Assembly (NCBI GenBank): GCA_031216915.1
Contig: CM062297.1
Coordinates: 183,466,083 to 183,530,082 of the forward strand
Direction: 5' to 3'
Length of the DNA: 64,000 nucleotides
Source: Pictodentalium vernedei
Taxonomy: Eukaryota; Mollusca; Scaphopoda; Dentaliida; Dentaliidae
A model generated the notes under the pieces. The model made no database searches. It saw only the letters and a program-made list of their open reading frames with translations, and was not told the origin of the DNA. A program made the position numbers and the translations under genes. Positions 35,530-45,974 of this stretch are shown in pieces (the first letter of the stretch is position 1; each line of letters opens with the position of its first letter).

Positions 35530-36100
35530 GTGCTTCTCCCAACATGATTCCCTTTCAACGTTACACATTTGGAACTTTTGACCACGGAGATAGGCGATCT
35601 CCTGTCAAAGGGGACCATCAAGGTCATCAAGAACTTTCTTTCAGTGGGATTTTGTTCCCGCATGTTCTTGGTGCCGAAGAAGGACGGCCGACTCGGATAG
35701 GTTATCGATCTGAGTATTCTGACGCAGTCTATCATTGCTCCTCAGTTCAGCATGGAGGCTTTCAGATCAGTTTGCCGCTCCATTCCCCAGGATGTTTTCA
35801 AGTTTCAAGGCCATTCCCTTTGGCCTCGGCCTGGATCCTTGGGCCTTCACCTGTCTGATGTCGTATGTGTTAGTCTTACATCGCACACAGTCCAAGGTGT
35901 CTTCTTCGGCTTGTCTAGTTGATATCCTCCAGAGGCAATCCAATGCTGCTTTTCTGGAGTCTGATGTCGTCACACTGTTGAGCCTACTCACGTCACTAGG
36001 GTTCTGAGTCAACGGAGAGAAGTCGGACCTGGTCCCTCCTCCATCTTGTCATCTGGGATGGACTTCATCAGCTCGGAGTCTTCCCTGACTGCTTGGTCTC
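35530..36100 (+). pseudogene. DIRS reverse transcriptase remnant
   Basis: Across three frames one can read MFLVPKKDGRLG (about 35662), VIDLSILTQSIIAPQFSMEA, PFGLGLDPWAFTCLMSYVLV and LTSLGF followed by VNGEKSDLVP. These are the typical DIRS order of fingers, palm and thumb motifs. The catalytic block normally read as YLDD is CLVD here (about 35912-35923), so the first catalytic Asp is lost. Stops fall inside the domain. Confidence 0.85.
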
Positions 36101-36905
36101 TGCGTTTCGGTGACGGATCTCATTCTTCTAGGTCAACTGTATGTCTGACCTCTCCAACACTTTTTGCTCAGTCATTGGAGGCCGAATGTCGATCCTCTGG
36201 TTCTGGTGCTTCTGTGTCCGAGTCTCTTCCTCGTCACCTTTTCCGTGACAGATGTTCAGAGGGTTATCAGGGAGTTCCGTTGGACTTCCTCACGTCCGAT
36301 CGTGTTCTGACGGTAATCGCCAGCGGTCTCGAATGCGGTGTGACGTTGGATCCTCTAGGTCTTTTTCTTCACAGGTCATGGGACCAGAATCTAGCAGCTC
36401 TTCATGTCAACCAGAAGGAGCTTCTTGCTCTTCTTCTGTGTTTACGACAGTGGATCCCCTGCTTTTCGAATTGTCATGTCCTTCTGTGGTCTGACAATTC
36501 TACGGTGGTTGTTTACATTCGGAACCAGGGGCGGAACGCACTATGTTCCCATGTACGATTTGGTTCGGGATCTTCTACTGCTCACCCAGGATGTAAACAC
36601 TGGAGTGGTGGGTCGTCACATTCCCGGTCGTCGGAGCGTCCTAGCCGACTCCCTGTCCCAACGGGGCAGGTTCTTGTCCATCGAGTGGATGCTCCACATG
36701 ACGGTGTTCCAGTCTTTGCGATCTCTGGGGTCATCCCAACATCGATCTCTTTGCGACTCGTTGGAACCATAGGTGGACACTATCGTGTCTCCGTATCCAG
36801 ATGCTCTGGCTTCGCCGTTGATGCTCTGACCCTCCTTTGGGACGGTCTTGTCGGCTACGCTTTTCTGCCGGTTCCGATTCTGACTCGGGTTCTAGCCCAG
36901 ATATG
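36101..36905 (+). pseudogene. DIRS RNase H and linker remnant
   Basis: LAALHVNQKELLALLLCLRQ and VLLWSDNSTVVVYIRNQG fit the DIRS RNase H pattern, with the conserved Glu of KELLAL and Asp of SDNSTVV. Further on, in another frame, are HIPGRRSVLADSLSQ and WGHPNIDLFATRWN, then VDALTLLWDGLVGYAFLPVP, all landmark motifs of this family. At least two frameshifts separate them. The longest open stretch (36046-36906) spans much of this region. Confidence 0.88.
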
Positions 36906-37199
36906 AACCTGCAGTTGTAGAATCCTTTCGATCACACCCCTGTTGCCTCAGTGGGTTTGGATCAATCTGCTCTGCTCTCTGTTAGTGGCAGTTCCGGAAT
37001 GTCTCCCTCTCTGTCGCGACTTTCTTTGCCAAAGTCACCCGAGGAGGTTTCAGGTCGACCCGACTTCATTGTGCCTTCGCGCATGTCTTTTATCGGGTCC
37101 TGTCTCCTCTGTAGTGGTTTTTAGAGATGAGCAGTGGAGTTGCTTTTCTTCTTCAAGGAGACACTCACTCCACTGGTTTAGCATCTGTGGCTAAGTAGA

Positions 37200-37760
37200 A
37201 GGTTCTTCTGTTGATGGTGTGCGATCACTCTGTTGCTTCTGTCACTCCTTCAATCACACCGATTGCAGAGTTTCTGGTATATGTTTGTTTCTGGGGGTCT
37301 CCAGCAATGGGTACAAGTCCATGCTTCGGAGACCTTTTTCATATGTGGTACCGCATCATTTCAGCACTCATCCTAGCCTCTCCAAGCTTGTTTAGCACTT
37401 TTCCTTGAAAAGGCCTAGGACTTTGCAGTTTACTCCAAGATGGACACTTTCTTGGGCGCTTCTCTGCTTGGGGTGGGGGCGTTCGCGCCTTTATCCTGGG
37501 TGGATATGCGTTTTCTCACATGCCAGATCTCTCCTGAATCCATTTCTCGATGGATTTGTCTTGCTATTCGTGCAGCTTCCGCTCGTCTAGCTACTGGCGA
37601 TTGTTTTTTCTGCCATGAGGTGCGTGCATTGTCTTCCTCTCGGGGCTTATACTAACTCTGTCATGTTGCTGGATGTTATACTGGCAGCCTACTGGAGAAA
37701 TGCTATCTTTTCCACTTATCTGCGACAGTTGCAGGAGCAGACAGAGGACCTTTGCTCTAC
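37200..37760 (+). pseudogene. DIRS tyrosine recombinase remnant
   Basis: The order ITPIAEFLVY, QISPESISRWICLAIRAA, HEVRALSSSRG (H-x-x-R at 37614-37625) and AAYWRNAIFSTYLRQL fits the C-terminal half of DIRS recombinases. The candidate nucleophile Tyr is at 37717-37719. A frameshift lies between HEVR and the Tyr block and a stop follows RGLY. The first catalytic Arg was not located. Confidence 0.8.
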
Positions 37761-38021
37761 AGGCCCTCTTTCTTCCTGTCAGGCTGTTGTCTATCCCAGC
37801 CATTTGGCTTCTTACAGGGTCAGTTCCAGCTCCGTGCTGTTACTGCCCTTTCTGTCTGTGCGTCGCACAGCACCATACGCTTCATCTTTCATTGTCTTTT
37901 ACTAATGTTTGTGATGCTATGGTTTGATAGGACTAGGAATCTCTTCCTCTGTCCACGGTTCCAATGCAGTTGAGTTATGTGTGGGTTGGTTATGTGATTC
38001 CCTCCATCCTATTGTCTATTC

Positions 38022-38113
38022 AGCCTGTAGTAAACAATTGTAAGGTAGGTTGATAAGAAGTATAAATTTCATAGTAAATTTCCTTTCTTATTATACCTAC
38101 TGCATTTGTTTAC
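38022..38113 (-). repeat. DIRS internal complementary region
   Basis: 38022-38059 is the reverse complement of the element's extreme left end (ttcttatcaacctaccttac...), and 38060-38113 is that of its extreme right end (ggtataataagaaaagaaat...). The two halves meet at gataagaa|gtataaat, marking the circle junction used in replication. Confidence 0.9.
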
Positions 38114-38261
38114 ATGGAGGCTCTCCCGTCTTCTTCTTCGGGTAAGAATCCTTCCTCCCCGCTGATCACATAACTCCTGTGTTGGCAGACTCAAAAGAAT
38201 GATGAATTGATGACTGCCCTGCGCATTGGGTAACGGAAGTCGTGGATTTGTACTAAGGGAA

Positions 38262-38477
38262 GAGCATCCCATACTGGGTGTGCACCGATGGCGCACGGCC
38301 CAGTTTTGGCTTATTTTTTCGTGGTGTTTTTTACACCACTTTTCTTTCTCACATCTCTTGGGAAAGATTAAAATAGAGAGTATTTTATCCGAGTTATGGT
38401 CTTCCACTGTAGTGCAAGCCTGTAGTAAACAATTGCGGTAGGTATAATAAGAAAAGAAATTTACTATAAAATTTATA
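38262..38477 (-). repeat. DIRS right inverted terminal repeat
   Basis: It is the reverse complement of the left repeat (ttttttcgtggtgttttttac, gagtattttatccgagttat). It differs from the left at scattered bases and extends about 40 bp further on the outside. Confidence 0.9.
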
Positions 38478-38512
38478 TTTCCGAGGCCACAATTTTACAA
38501 ATGCAGAATTAA

Positions 38513-39125
38513 CTGGTAGAGTGCTGAAGCCCATTTTTAGGTTTTATTCAGAAGTGCAGGTACCACAACTTGGACTTGAAGGCTCATGTTCAGTGGTTGT
38601 ACTTTGTATTATCTTTGAAGTGATTATTTATTTATTTATTGGTGTTTAAGGTCAAATATTTCTGCACAATGGCTAATCGCGCCCATGACAGTTTTGCAGG
38701 TGGGAGGAAGCCAGAGTACCCAGAGAGAACCACTGAGCAATGGCAAGCAACTGTCAGCTCTCCAAGATACCAACTCCACACAAGCAGGGTTGGCATTGGT
38801 TGAAGACGTGCACTATCGACGTGCAGTACGCCTTAATACACAATGCCACCATGCCCCACATGGGCAGTGGAGGTGAAGTGTCTTGCCAAAGGACACAACT
38901 CGGTTGCTGCAGGTGGGATTCGAACCGAGGACCTCTAGGCTTTCAGCCTGCACCTCTGCCTACCGAGCCACTGCACGCCCCTTTGAAGTGATATTATTTA
39001 GTCTGCAAGGGTTTGCCTTGTTAAAATTTAAAGGAGAGTGCCATAGGCACTCTCCTATAACTTGTAATAAGGCAAGGACATGTGTACAAGATTTGATGGC
39101 CAAAAATAATTCAGCACTCTACCAG
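38513..39125. mobile_element. CTGGTTGAG-family MITE, split by SINE S6
   Basis: The left end TTAA-CTGGTAGAGTGCTGAAG at 38509 and the right end TTCAGCACTCTACCAGTCAA at about 39108-39127 belong together. The family hairpin (ggagagtgccataggcactc) is at 39032-39054. SINE S6 is inserted in the left arm. The block starts about 30 bp after the DIRS element. Confidence 0.7.
38625..38981 (-). mobile_element. SINE S6: tRNA-like head type a, tail type b
   Basis: On the minus strand the head reads cgtgcagtggctcggtaggc ... tcctcggttcgaatcccacc, with A-box TGGCTCGGTAGG and B-box GGTTCGAATCC. It is followed by tgtcctttggcaag, the shared body and tail type b. The duplication TTTGAAGTGAT flanks it (38614-38624, 38982-38992). 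Confidence 0.88.
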
Positions 39126-39367
39126 TCAAAACTTGAGTTCCTTTGTCCTGGACACTTAGGACAAACATTGCAATGGTGAACTGTTTGAAAATACTTTACA
39201 TGGCAATTTTCATGAATCTAATCCAACAAAAACATTAGAAAATTTGTGTTCTTGAAAGCGATTCACTATAAAGTTGATTTTAGACCTCCCAACATTGGTT
39301 GATATTTGTGCTAGATGAATATTTCAAATTCCTGTAGTCATGTAGAAAAGCTAATTTAATTGGTTAT

Positions 39368-39773
39368 CTGGGGGGGGGGGGGGGGGGGGGGGCAGGCATT
39401 GCGGTAACCGGTTCTCATCAGATCACCGAAGTTAAGCAATGTCGAGCCCAGTTATTCCTTGGATGGGTGACTGCCTGAGCGATCGATTCGGACTCCCGCT
39501 TTTGTGTTCTTGGGCAAGGCACTTCACTCCAGTTGTCCACATGAGGGCAAAATGTACATACTGTACATCTATGGTGCTCATGTCTTCAACCAATCTAACC
39601 CTGCCTGTGCTACAGTGTGGAGTTATGATGTTGGGGAGCTGGCAGCTGCTCGTCGTCGCTCGGTGGTTCTCTCCAGGTACTCTCCAAGGGTACTCCGGCT
39701 TCCTCCACCCATAAAACTGTCACCGACATGATAAGACCTTGGCTGTTAATGTGCCGTTAAACCCTAATAAATA
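39368..39773 (+). mobile_element. SINE S2: full-length 5S head, tail type a, 5' poly-G
   Basis: The head matches most of 5S rRNA: aaccggttctcatcagatca, ccgaagttaagcaatgtcga, tccttggatgggtgac, including the internal control regions for polymerase III. The V-domain, body and tail type a follow. The 10-bp duplication AATTGGTTAT (39358-39367, 39774-39783) places a run of more than 20 G inside the inserted unit, ahead of the 5S head. Confidence 0.9.
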
Positions 39774-39783
39774 AATTGGTTAT

Positions 39784-40142
39784 TTCCTAAAAGAATAACC
39801 CTCTTTACTTAACCCTTGCAATCCTAATTTCAATTTTAATCACATTTTTCTTAAACAAACAGTTGCCCTAACTTGCAGTCTTGGAAATTATATTTACAGT
39901 GCCTGTATGGGCAGCCAACACTTCACATGCCACCACTGCCAAGTCAAAGTGTTACGTGCATGTGAGGGGGAAAAATGAGTAGAATCTCCATGCCTTGAAT
40001 GACACATTCAGAATCTATGATGAGAATAAAATGAACATCTTGTGAAAATCAGAGTTGATGCTCATTGTTTTCCTTGTGAGAATCATTTGGGAGAATTGAT
40101 TCTGATTCTCGTATGAATTTTAAGTCCTGGAGATTATTACTT
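39784..40142. other. No gene recognised
   Basis: Intronic sequence; nothing beyond short AT runs. Confidence 0.45.
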
Positions 40143-40276
40143 ACCCCGTGTCTGATCACGTGGTACAGGTTTTTACCTACCCGAAGCCAGCCGTATCCCA
40201 TGAGGCCGAAGGCCGAATGTGATTCGGCTGGCTTCAGGTAGGTAAAAACCCATACCACGTGATCAGACACGGGGGT
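40143..40276. repeat. Near-perfect hairpin, arms ~58 bp
   Basis: accccgtgtctgatcacgtg...ttacctac..gaagccagcc pairs with ggctggcttcaggtaggtaa...cacgtgatcagacacggggg around ggccgaaggcc. Confidence 0.88.
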
Positions 40277-40439
40277 GACGAATTTATCTATTGACTTTCC
40301 GTTTTAGAAGTACAATCTATTTCATTTGTGAACACGCACAGCATGAGATCTTTTATCTTCCATTGTTGAGCCATACAGGTTTCTGTGGAATTTTTGTGCA
40401 AAAGAGTTTTTGTGAAAATATGCCGATATGACTAGTTTA

Positions 40440-40600
40440 AAAAAATTATTGAATTTCTTCTTTTTTTTTTTGTCTCAAAAACATAGCTTATGAACCTTAC
40501 ATTGGAGGGTACTCGACAAGCTCATTCCAATAAGGGGTCATGAGCTATATTTTGGAGATAAAAAATTAAAATATAATACATGTACACTGTAAAACTGGAA
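40440..40600. repeat. CCCTTTACC-family MITE core without ends
   Basis: The palindromic core (tgtctcaaaaacatagctta / tgagctatattttggagata) is recognisable but neither terminal repeat is present. Confidence 0.45.
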
Positions 40601-40921
40601 TGACGCGTCTTCTACGGGGTATGGACAATTTGTAGATTTTGGAACGAGGCTTCCACTGGGTATGGGAAATTTGTCAGTGGCTGGGCGGACGTATCGTGGG
40701 TTTCAATGAATATGGTCTCATACCATGTATCTATCAACCAATCAAATCAAAAAATTCACTTTAGTCAATAGATAATGATTTTTATTTAAGGTAATTTATG
40801 ATGCAAGTTTCATTCTGTTTCTGGTCATCATAATTCACTATCACGTCTCTCTCGTAAATTCCACCTACTCATACACCCTGGCTATATGATATTTGATATG
40901 AACTGTTGTCTTGTTTTGCAG

Positions 40922-40997
40922 AAGAGAGAAAAAATTGAATACTGGTCTGTATCCAGATACTCAAAGGAAAGTGAAACTGTTGGATAAAGACTTAAGG
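40922..40997 (+). CDS. Internal exon B of the same gene
   Basis: This 76-bp exon has acceptor cttgttttgcag and donor gtaggt. The first base (A) completes the GA left by exon A to give Glu, followed by 25 codons ending exactly in phase 0. The peptide is REKKLNTGLYPDTQRKVKLL followed by DKDLR, strongly basic and helix-prone. It follows a 16.3-kb intron that holds the DIRS retrotransposon and many other repeats. Phase agreement with A and C over such distances is the main argument that it is real. The family is unknown. Confidence 0.68.
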
Positions 40998-41050
40998 GTA
41001 GGTAATATTTATTGTAGCAACAAAGATTTACCTTGTTAACTGGTTGAGTG

Positions 41051-41401
41051 GGGGCACGGTGGCTCAGTAGGTAGAGGTGCAGGCAGCAAGCTGACAGGTC
41101 CTCGGTTCGAATCCCACCTGCTGCAACCACCTTGTGTCCTTGGGCAAGACACTTCACCCGCATTGCCCACCTGGGGTCTCTGTGGCATTGTGTACTAAGA
41201 CGTACTGCACGTCGATGGTGCACCTGTCTTCAACCAATGCTAACCCTGCTTGTGTGGAGTTAGTATGTTGGGGAGCTGACAGTTGCCCGCCGATGCTCAG
41301 TGGTTCTCTCCGGGTACTCCGGCTTCCTCCACCCATAAAACTGTCGTGGTCATGATCAGCCATTGTGCAGAAATATGTGACCTTAAACACAAATAAATAA
41401 A
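41051..41401 (+). mobile_element. SINE S7: tRNA-like head type a, tail type b
   Basis: The head reads cacggtggctcagtaggtag and ctcggttcgaatcccacctg (A- and B-boxes), then tgtgtccttgggcaagacac, the shared body and tail gaccttaaacacaaataaat. The flanking duplication TAACTGGTTGAGTG is 14 bp (41037-41050, 41402-41415). Confidence 0.9.
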
Positions 41402-41611
41402 TAACTGGTTGAGTGCTAGAATCCACTATCAGGGCTCTACTGAAAAGTGCTAAAGGCCACTTTAGTGGCTTTACACTGTGTGCTTTATATGGCTTGTTGT
41501 TTATGCAGCTGTAGATGAAGAAATGTCCATAGAAAATTGTTTTGTTACAATTTATTGGCGAGAACAAAATCTTGCAAAACTGAGTCTCCCTTTCCTGGCA
41601 GCATTGTATTT

Positions 41612-41863
41612 TTATGCCGCTGAACATTTTTTTTAGGGGCACATAGTGTTTGTCATTTCCATTCGTCTGTTGTCTGTCAGGAAGTTTTTCGTGTCTGCTC
41701 CATAACTCTGAGATGCTTCGTTGGATTTTGTTGAAACTTGGCATACATGATGCTTATGGGGAGACAATGTGTTGTGCACAAAAAAATTTTTTGTTTGATG
41801 GAGATCAAGGTCACAGATCAAGGTCATTGACACTTCAGGGGCTTCTGAGTGACAATCTCTTGT
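41612..41863 (+). mobile_element. HINE-like element (family delta), one unit
   Basis: The opening ttatgccgctg...taggggcacatag, a tetranucleotide-like cgtctgttgtctgtc, one unit with tgttgaaacttggcatacat, and the end gtgacaatctcttg match, in opposite orientation, the element at 14241. Confidence 0.6.
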
Positions 41864-41940
41864 TTTTTTTAAATACTCATGTTACAAATCACCCTTGAAA
41901 AATAATTTAGAACTCTAGCAGTTAAATATTTGATTTGCAG

Positions 41941-42010
41941 GCAGTCACTGTCCGAAAAGTTCAGTTACTGCCAACCACTTTCTGGATTAACAAAAGATTA
42001 GAGATAAATG
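41941..42010 (+). CDS. Internal exon C of the same gene
   Basis: This 70-bp exon starts after tgatttgcag and ends at donor gtaaat. It starts in phase 0, matching exon B, gives 23 codons and leaves one G. The peptide is AVTVRKVQLLPTTFWINKRL then EIN. The leftover G joins the CT of exon D to make Ala. Almost all of the 943-bp intron before it is one transposon block that stops 19 bp short of the exon, so the acceptor itself looks native. The family is unknown. Confidence 0.68.
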
Positions 42011-42144
42011 GTAAATCTTGAAAAATTAATAGAATATGCTATCAAGTTTAAACCTTTGATAAGGAAAGTCCATTGAACTTTACAAAAAAACACTCCAACT
42101 TTGGGCTGTCCAGAAATAAGTTCATTTCTTCCTTCACTTCATGC

Positions 42145-42362
42145 CCATTGCCCATGTGGGGGCACAGTGGTGTTGTGTACTAAGGCATACTGCACATCAT
42201 TGGTGAACTTGGCTTCAACCCTGCTTGTGTAGAGTTAGTACGTTGGGGAGCTGACAACTGCTCACCGTTGCTCGGTGGTTCTCTCTGGGTACTCCACCCG
42301 TAAAACTGTCATGGTCATGCTCAGCCATTGTGCAGAAATATGTGACCGTAAATAAATAAATA
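42145..42362 (+). mobile_element. SINE S8: headless body with tail type b
   Basis: It starts inside the body (gcccatgtgggggcacagtg) and runs to gtgaccgtaaataaataaat. The head and V-domain are missing. Confidence 0.75.
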
Positions 42363-42689
42363 TATCTGCATTTAGATGGTCTGACTTTTACATGATTCAT
42401 TCCTTGCTTGGTTGATGGCATTTGAATATAATTTTTGCATGGTCATTAAAGACCCTTAGTGTGTTGGCTGATTTAAGTGTTAATTTGGCTGTTGAAGATG
42501 TCAGCTGTTTGAAAGTCCATTCTCCCCTCACCCAGGAGCCATGTGGATTGGCCTGATTTTAGGCAGATCATTAATTGTAGATTAATTGTACATGTTCTTT
42601 TAGTTGGCATGCTTTTAGGTCTGCTGTGCACTGCCTGGCCCCCGTGGAAAAGACATATGGGATGGGTTGATTTTGCATGAGTCATTGAA

Positions 42690-43205
42690 GGGCTATTATT
42701 TCTTAAAAATCTTCTTCAGATCCATCAGTCAGAATCTTCTGATATTTGGTATGTAGTGTTCAGTCATTGTGGGATGAGATTCAAGTTTGTTCAGTTCAAG
42801 TCCCTGGGTTCATATTTCGGCTCCCCGTAGGAACCCAAGGTTTATTTCAAAAATTTTTTTAAAAATCTTCTTTTCAGATCCACCAGTCAGAATCGTTTGA
42901 TATTTGATATGCCACAACCTCAGGAGGTTCAGATTCCAGTTTGTTCAATGAAGTGACTTGGGTCATATTTGGGCTCCCTGTGAATTCCCAAATTTTAACT
43001 TTGTGCAATATAAGGACTGTTCTTTAAAAAATCTTCTTTTTTACTTCCATGAGTCTTTTGTTATATAGTATTGACATCCATAGTGTGGGAAGATTCAGTT
43101 TGTTCAAATCAGATCCCTGGGCTCATATTTGAGCATCCTATGTATGTATATTCTTCAAAGGTTTTCTTCTTCAGACCCACTGGGAAGAATCTTTTGATAT
43201 TTGGT
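42690..43205 (+). repeat. Tandem array related to the 1755-3577 element, ends missing
   Basis: About three degenerate units carry cttcttcagatccatcag, tttgatatttgg and agtttgttca(a)t. No palindromic start or 3' hairpin is present. Confidence 0.6.
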
Positions 43206-43217
43206 AGATATCATTAA

Positions 43218-43447
43218 CCCTTTACCTAACATGAAAAGCATACGACACTTGTAAACAAAATCTTGAATAACTTTTTTTTTCATTTTTTGTCTCAAAAACA
43301 TACGTTATGACCCCTCATAATGAGCTTGTTCCAAAGAGGAGTCATAACCTATGTTTTTGAGACAAAAAAATGAAAAAATAATGAAAATTAATTGCCGATT
43401 TTTGTGAATAGCGCTGGCTGGTTTTGGACGTTACGTTGGGTAAAGGG
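43218..43447. mobile_element. TTAA-flanked MITE, CCCTTTACC family
   Basis: TTAA at 43214-43217 and 43448-43451; ends CCCTTTACCTAACATG and GTTACGTTGGGTAAAGGG. The core gacccctcataatgagcttg is palindromic. Confidence 0.78.
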
Positions 43448-43805
43448 TTAACTATGACTCTTAGATTAAAGTTAAAGTGTTATGCGTTACCTGACTGCCT
43501 TTGGCGGGCACTAGAGGGTTTTGAAACTTAACATAGAACTTAATGGATTGTGAATTGTGCCCACGCGTGACAGAACTGATTGTGGTAACCTTTAGTCAGA
43601 TGTTAATGTGAGTGCATTATAAGATTAACATTTATTCAAATGGGGACCACTTGAGACCGGAGTGGGGGATGTCTGTCCCCCAAAATTTTTTTGGGGCTTG
43701 AAAAGAAGATTTGGAGGATGATATTTTGAGTCATTTTATGCAAAAAAAATGATCTTTTACCCTGTTTGTGGGGGTGGGGGAACTGGAGGAGGGGGCCTTG
43801 AGTGG

Positions 43806-45299
43806 TTTTTAGCTCAACTTTGACGAAGTCAAATTTGAGCTATTGTCATGGCCCGTCGTCCGTCTGTCCGTACGTCAACAATTGGCTATGGCTCGGGCTA
43901 GAGGTCGTATTTATGAATCGATCTTTACGAAACTTCTTGTGTACCTTTGTTATGACCCTGGGACGGGAACGAGTGTTTTTAGGTGCGGTCCGAAATTCAA
44001 GATGGCTGCCAGCGGCCATTTTGTACCGATGATGCAAAAATCAGTTTTTTGTACAGAACTTCTGCATGAAAGTTCTGATTTGAATAAAGTTTTGTATAAA
44101 TGTTTAGTACCATGGGATACATCACATATAATACGGGTTTTTTTCTCGTGCGTAAATTATGCAAATTAGACTGACTTTGATTTATTTAGTGTTACTTTCA
44201 GAGCTGTAAGTGCCAAGCTGCTATGGCTCGGGCGAGAGGCTGTATTTATGAACCAATCTTTACGAAACTTCTTGGGTACCTTTGTTATGACCGTGGGTCG
44301 AGAACGAGTGTTTTGGGGTGCAGTCCCAAATTCCAGATGGCTGCCAGCAGCCATTTTGTACCGACGATGCCGAAATCTGTTTTTTGTACAGAACTTCCAT
44401 ATGAAAGCTCTGATTTGAATAATTTTTTGTATGAATGTTTAGTACCATGGGATACATTACATATATTACAGGTTTTTTTCTTGTGCGTAAATTATGCAAA
44501 TTAGGCTAACTTTGATTTATTTAGTGTTACTTTCAGCACTGTGAGTGCAAATCCCAATACGGCTCGGGCTAGAGGCCGTATTTATGAACCGATCTTCACG
44601 AAACTTCTTGGGTACCTTTGTTATCACTGTGGGACGAGAAGGAGTGTTTTGGGGTCCAGTCTGAAATTCAAGATGGCCGCTAGCAGCCATTTTGTTCAAA
44701 ATTAAGTGCAATCAGATTTTTGCGCAGAACTTCCAAATGAAAGATCTGATTTGAATAAATTTTTGTATGAATGTTTAGTACCATGGGATACATTACATAT
44801 AATACAGAGTTTTTCTCGTGAATAGATTATGCAAATTAAGAGTCCGGGTGGGACTTAGAAAATTTTGGACCAAAATCCGGAAATTAGTTTTTTGGTTTTT
44901 TATGCGTTTTGGTCAATTTTAAGACAAAAAAAAAAAAAATTTTTTTTTACACTGAAAATTTGGGGTCTGGGTGGGACTTAGAAAATTTTGGACCAAAATC
45001 CGGAAATTAGTTTTTTGTGTTTTGATGCATTTTGGTCAATTTTAAGAAAAAGAAGAAAAAATTTTAGTCTGAAAATATTTTGTTTGGGACTGAAAATTTC
45101 CACACAAAAATAATAATCTACAATGATTGGTCTTAATCTGTAGTCCATTACAGTCACCTTGTAATTCTTTTATTATTGTTGACTGGGCCAAAACAAATAC
45201 TAATTCCTGTCATATTCATTATTCAGTTGTCTTGGTCACAGCAAGTACTAATTCCTGTCATATCCAAGTTGAGCTACAGAGTCATTGACTCTTTCATTT
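43806..45299 (+). mobile_element. HINE-like element (family alpha), tandem unit type 3
   Basis: The 5' end TTTTTAGCTCAACTTTGAC is self-complementary with caaatttgagcta, then cccgtcgtccgtctgtccgt. Three units of 336 bp start near 43889, 44225 and 44561 (ggctcgggctagaggtcgta, aaattcaagatggctgccag). A second short array of about 120 bp follows (ttggaccaaaatccgg twice). The 3' end is caagttgagctacagagtca then ttgactctttcatttt. Confidence 0.72.
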
Positions 45300-45715
45300 T
45301 ACCTGCGTCGCCAGTGGCAGAGCAGGTCTAGTAACCACTCGACTCCGTCCGTCCATCAGTCCATCCGAAACACCTCTTCCATTAAAGTTTTCTTGGCTTC
45401 TATGAAAGGGAATGATTTTATATTTGGTCTGCTGCTTCATAATGATGAGTTTTATCGTGTATCTAATTTTCAGATCTGCCGTGCAGCCACTTCCTGTTTG
45501 CCGATACTTTGAAGTCTTTTCATCTCTGTTATCAATTGCATGCAGTGACGCAGGTCCAGACCTGGTATTGGTCTTGGCTTGTTTTCCTTTGCTTCAAAAT
45601 GTGTTTTGAAAGGGTTTGAGTGATATTCTGCAAAAAGAAAAAAAAATCACCCAACAGAACCTTCTTACCCCACCCCACTCCCCTACCTTAATTACATTAA
45701 CTATATTTTCCTTTA

Positions 45716-45955
45716 GTTAGCTGGTTGAGTGCTAGAAGCCACTATCATGGCTCTATTGAAAAGTGCTGAAAGTCATTGTATACAGTAGTTTGTTGTGGGT
45801 TTAGCAGTAGAATAAAAATATTAATTTAAAATAGTTTTATTCCAAAACTCTACAATAAATTGCAACAAAATGATTATTTGTGAACATTATGTTTCTAAAC
45901 TTAGACTTCTCTTGATGGTAGTGTGGTACCTTTGAAAAAAATACCCACATAACAA
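45716..45955. repeat. Partial CTGGTTGAG-family MITE
   Basis: The left end agctggttgagtgctagaag and following ccactatcatggctctattg match the MITE at 41402. A clear right end is missing. Confidence 0.5.
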
Positions 45956-45974
45956 ATGACCACTGAAATATATA

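Larger units (their letters stand above)
33414..38477 (+). mobile_element. DIRS-type tyrosine-recombinase retrotransposon, degenerate
   Basis: It has inverted terminal repeats of about 190-215 bp, an internal complementary region at 38022-38113 that carries the complements of both extreme ends, and, in order, a gag-like region, reverse transcriptase, RNase H and tyrosine recombinase. That combination is diagnostic of DIRS elements, which integrate as circles by recombinase and make no target duplication. It is richer in GC than its surroundings. All coding parts contain stops or frameshifts, so it is inactive. It lies in the intron between exons A and B, same strand as the gene. Confidence 0.9.
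41040..41921. mobile_element. CTGGTTGAG-family MITE filling intron B-C, with nested SINE and HINE
   Basis: It begins at TTAA-CTGGTTGAGTG (41036) and ends CTCTAGCAG-TTAA (41922-41925). It starts about 40 bp after exon B and stops 19 bp before exon C. SINE S7 and a HINE-like element are nested inside. Removing the block leaves an intron of about 60 bp. Confidence 0.7.

Noticed and set aside
33414..38477. LTR retrotransposon or endogenous retrovirus
   Set aside because: The terminal repeats are inverted, an internal complementary region is present, and the third domain is a tyrosine recombinase, not a DDE integrase; there is no env-like part.
38900..38981. tRNA genes at the heads of S6 and S7 and at 8168-8240
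   Set aside because: A- and B-boxes are present but cloverleaf arms do not pair properly and a SINE body follows directly (S6, S7); the 8 kb one is too degenerate.
39396..39500. 5S rRNA gene
   Set aside because: The match is incomplete and is fused to a SINE body with a target duplication, so it is a 5S-derived SINE head, as are 4795, 17190 and 55190.
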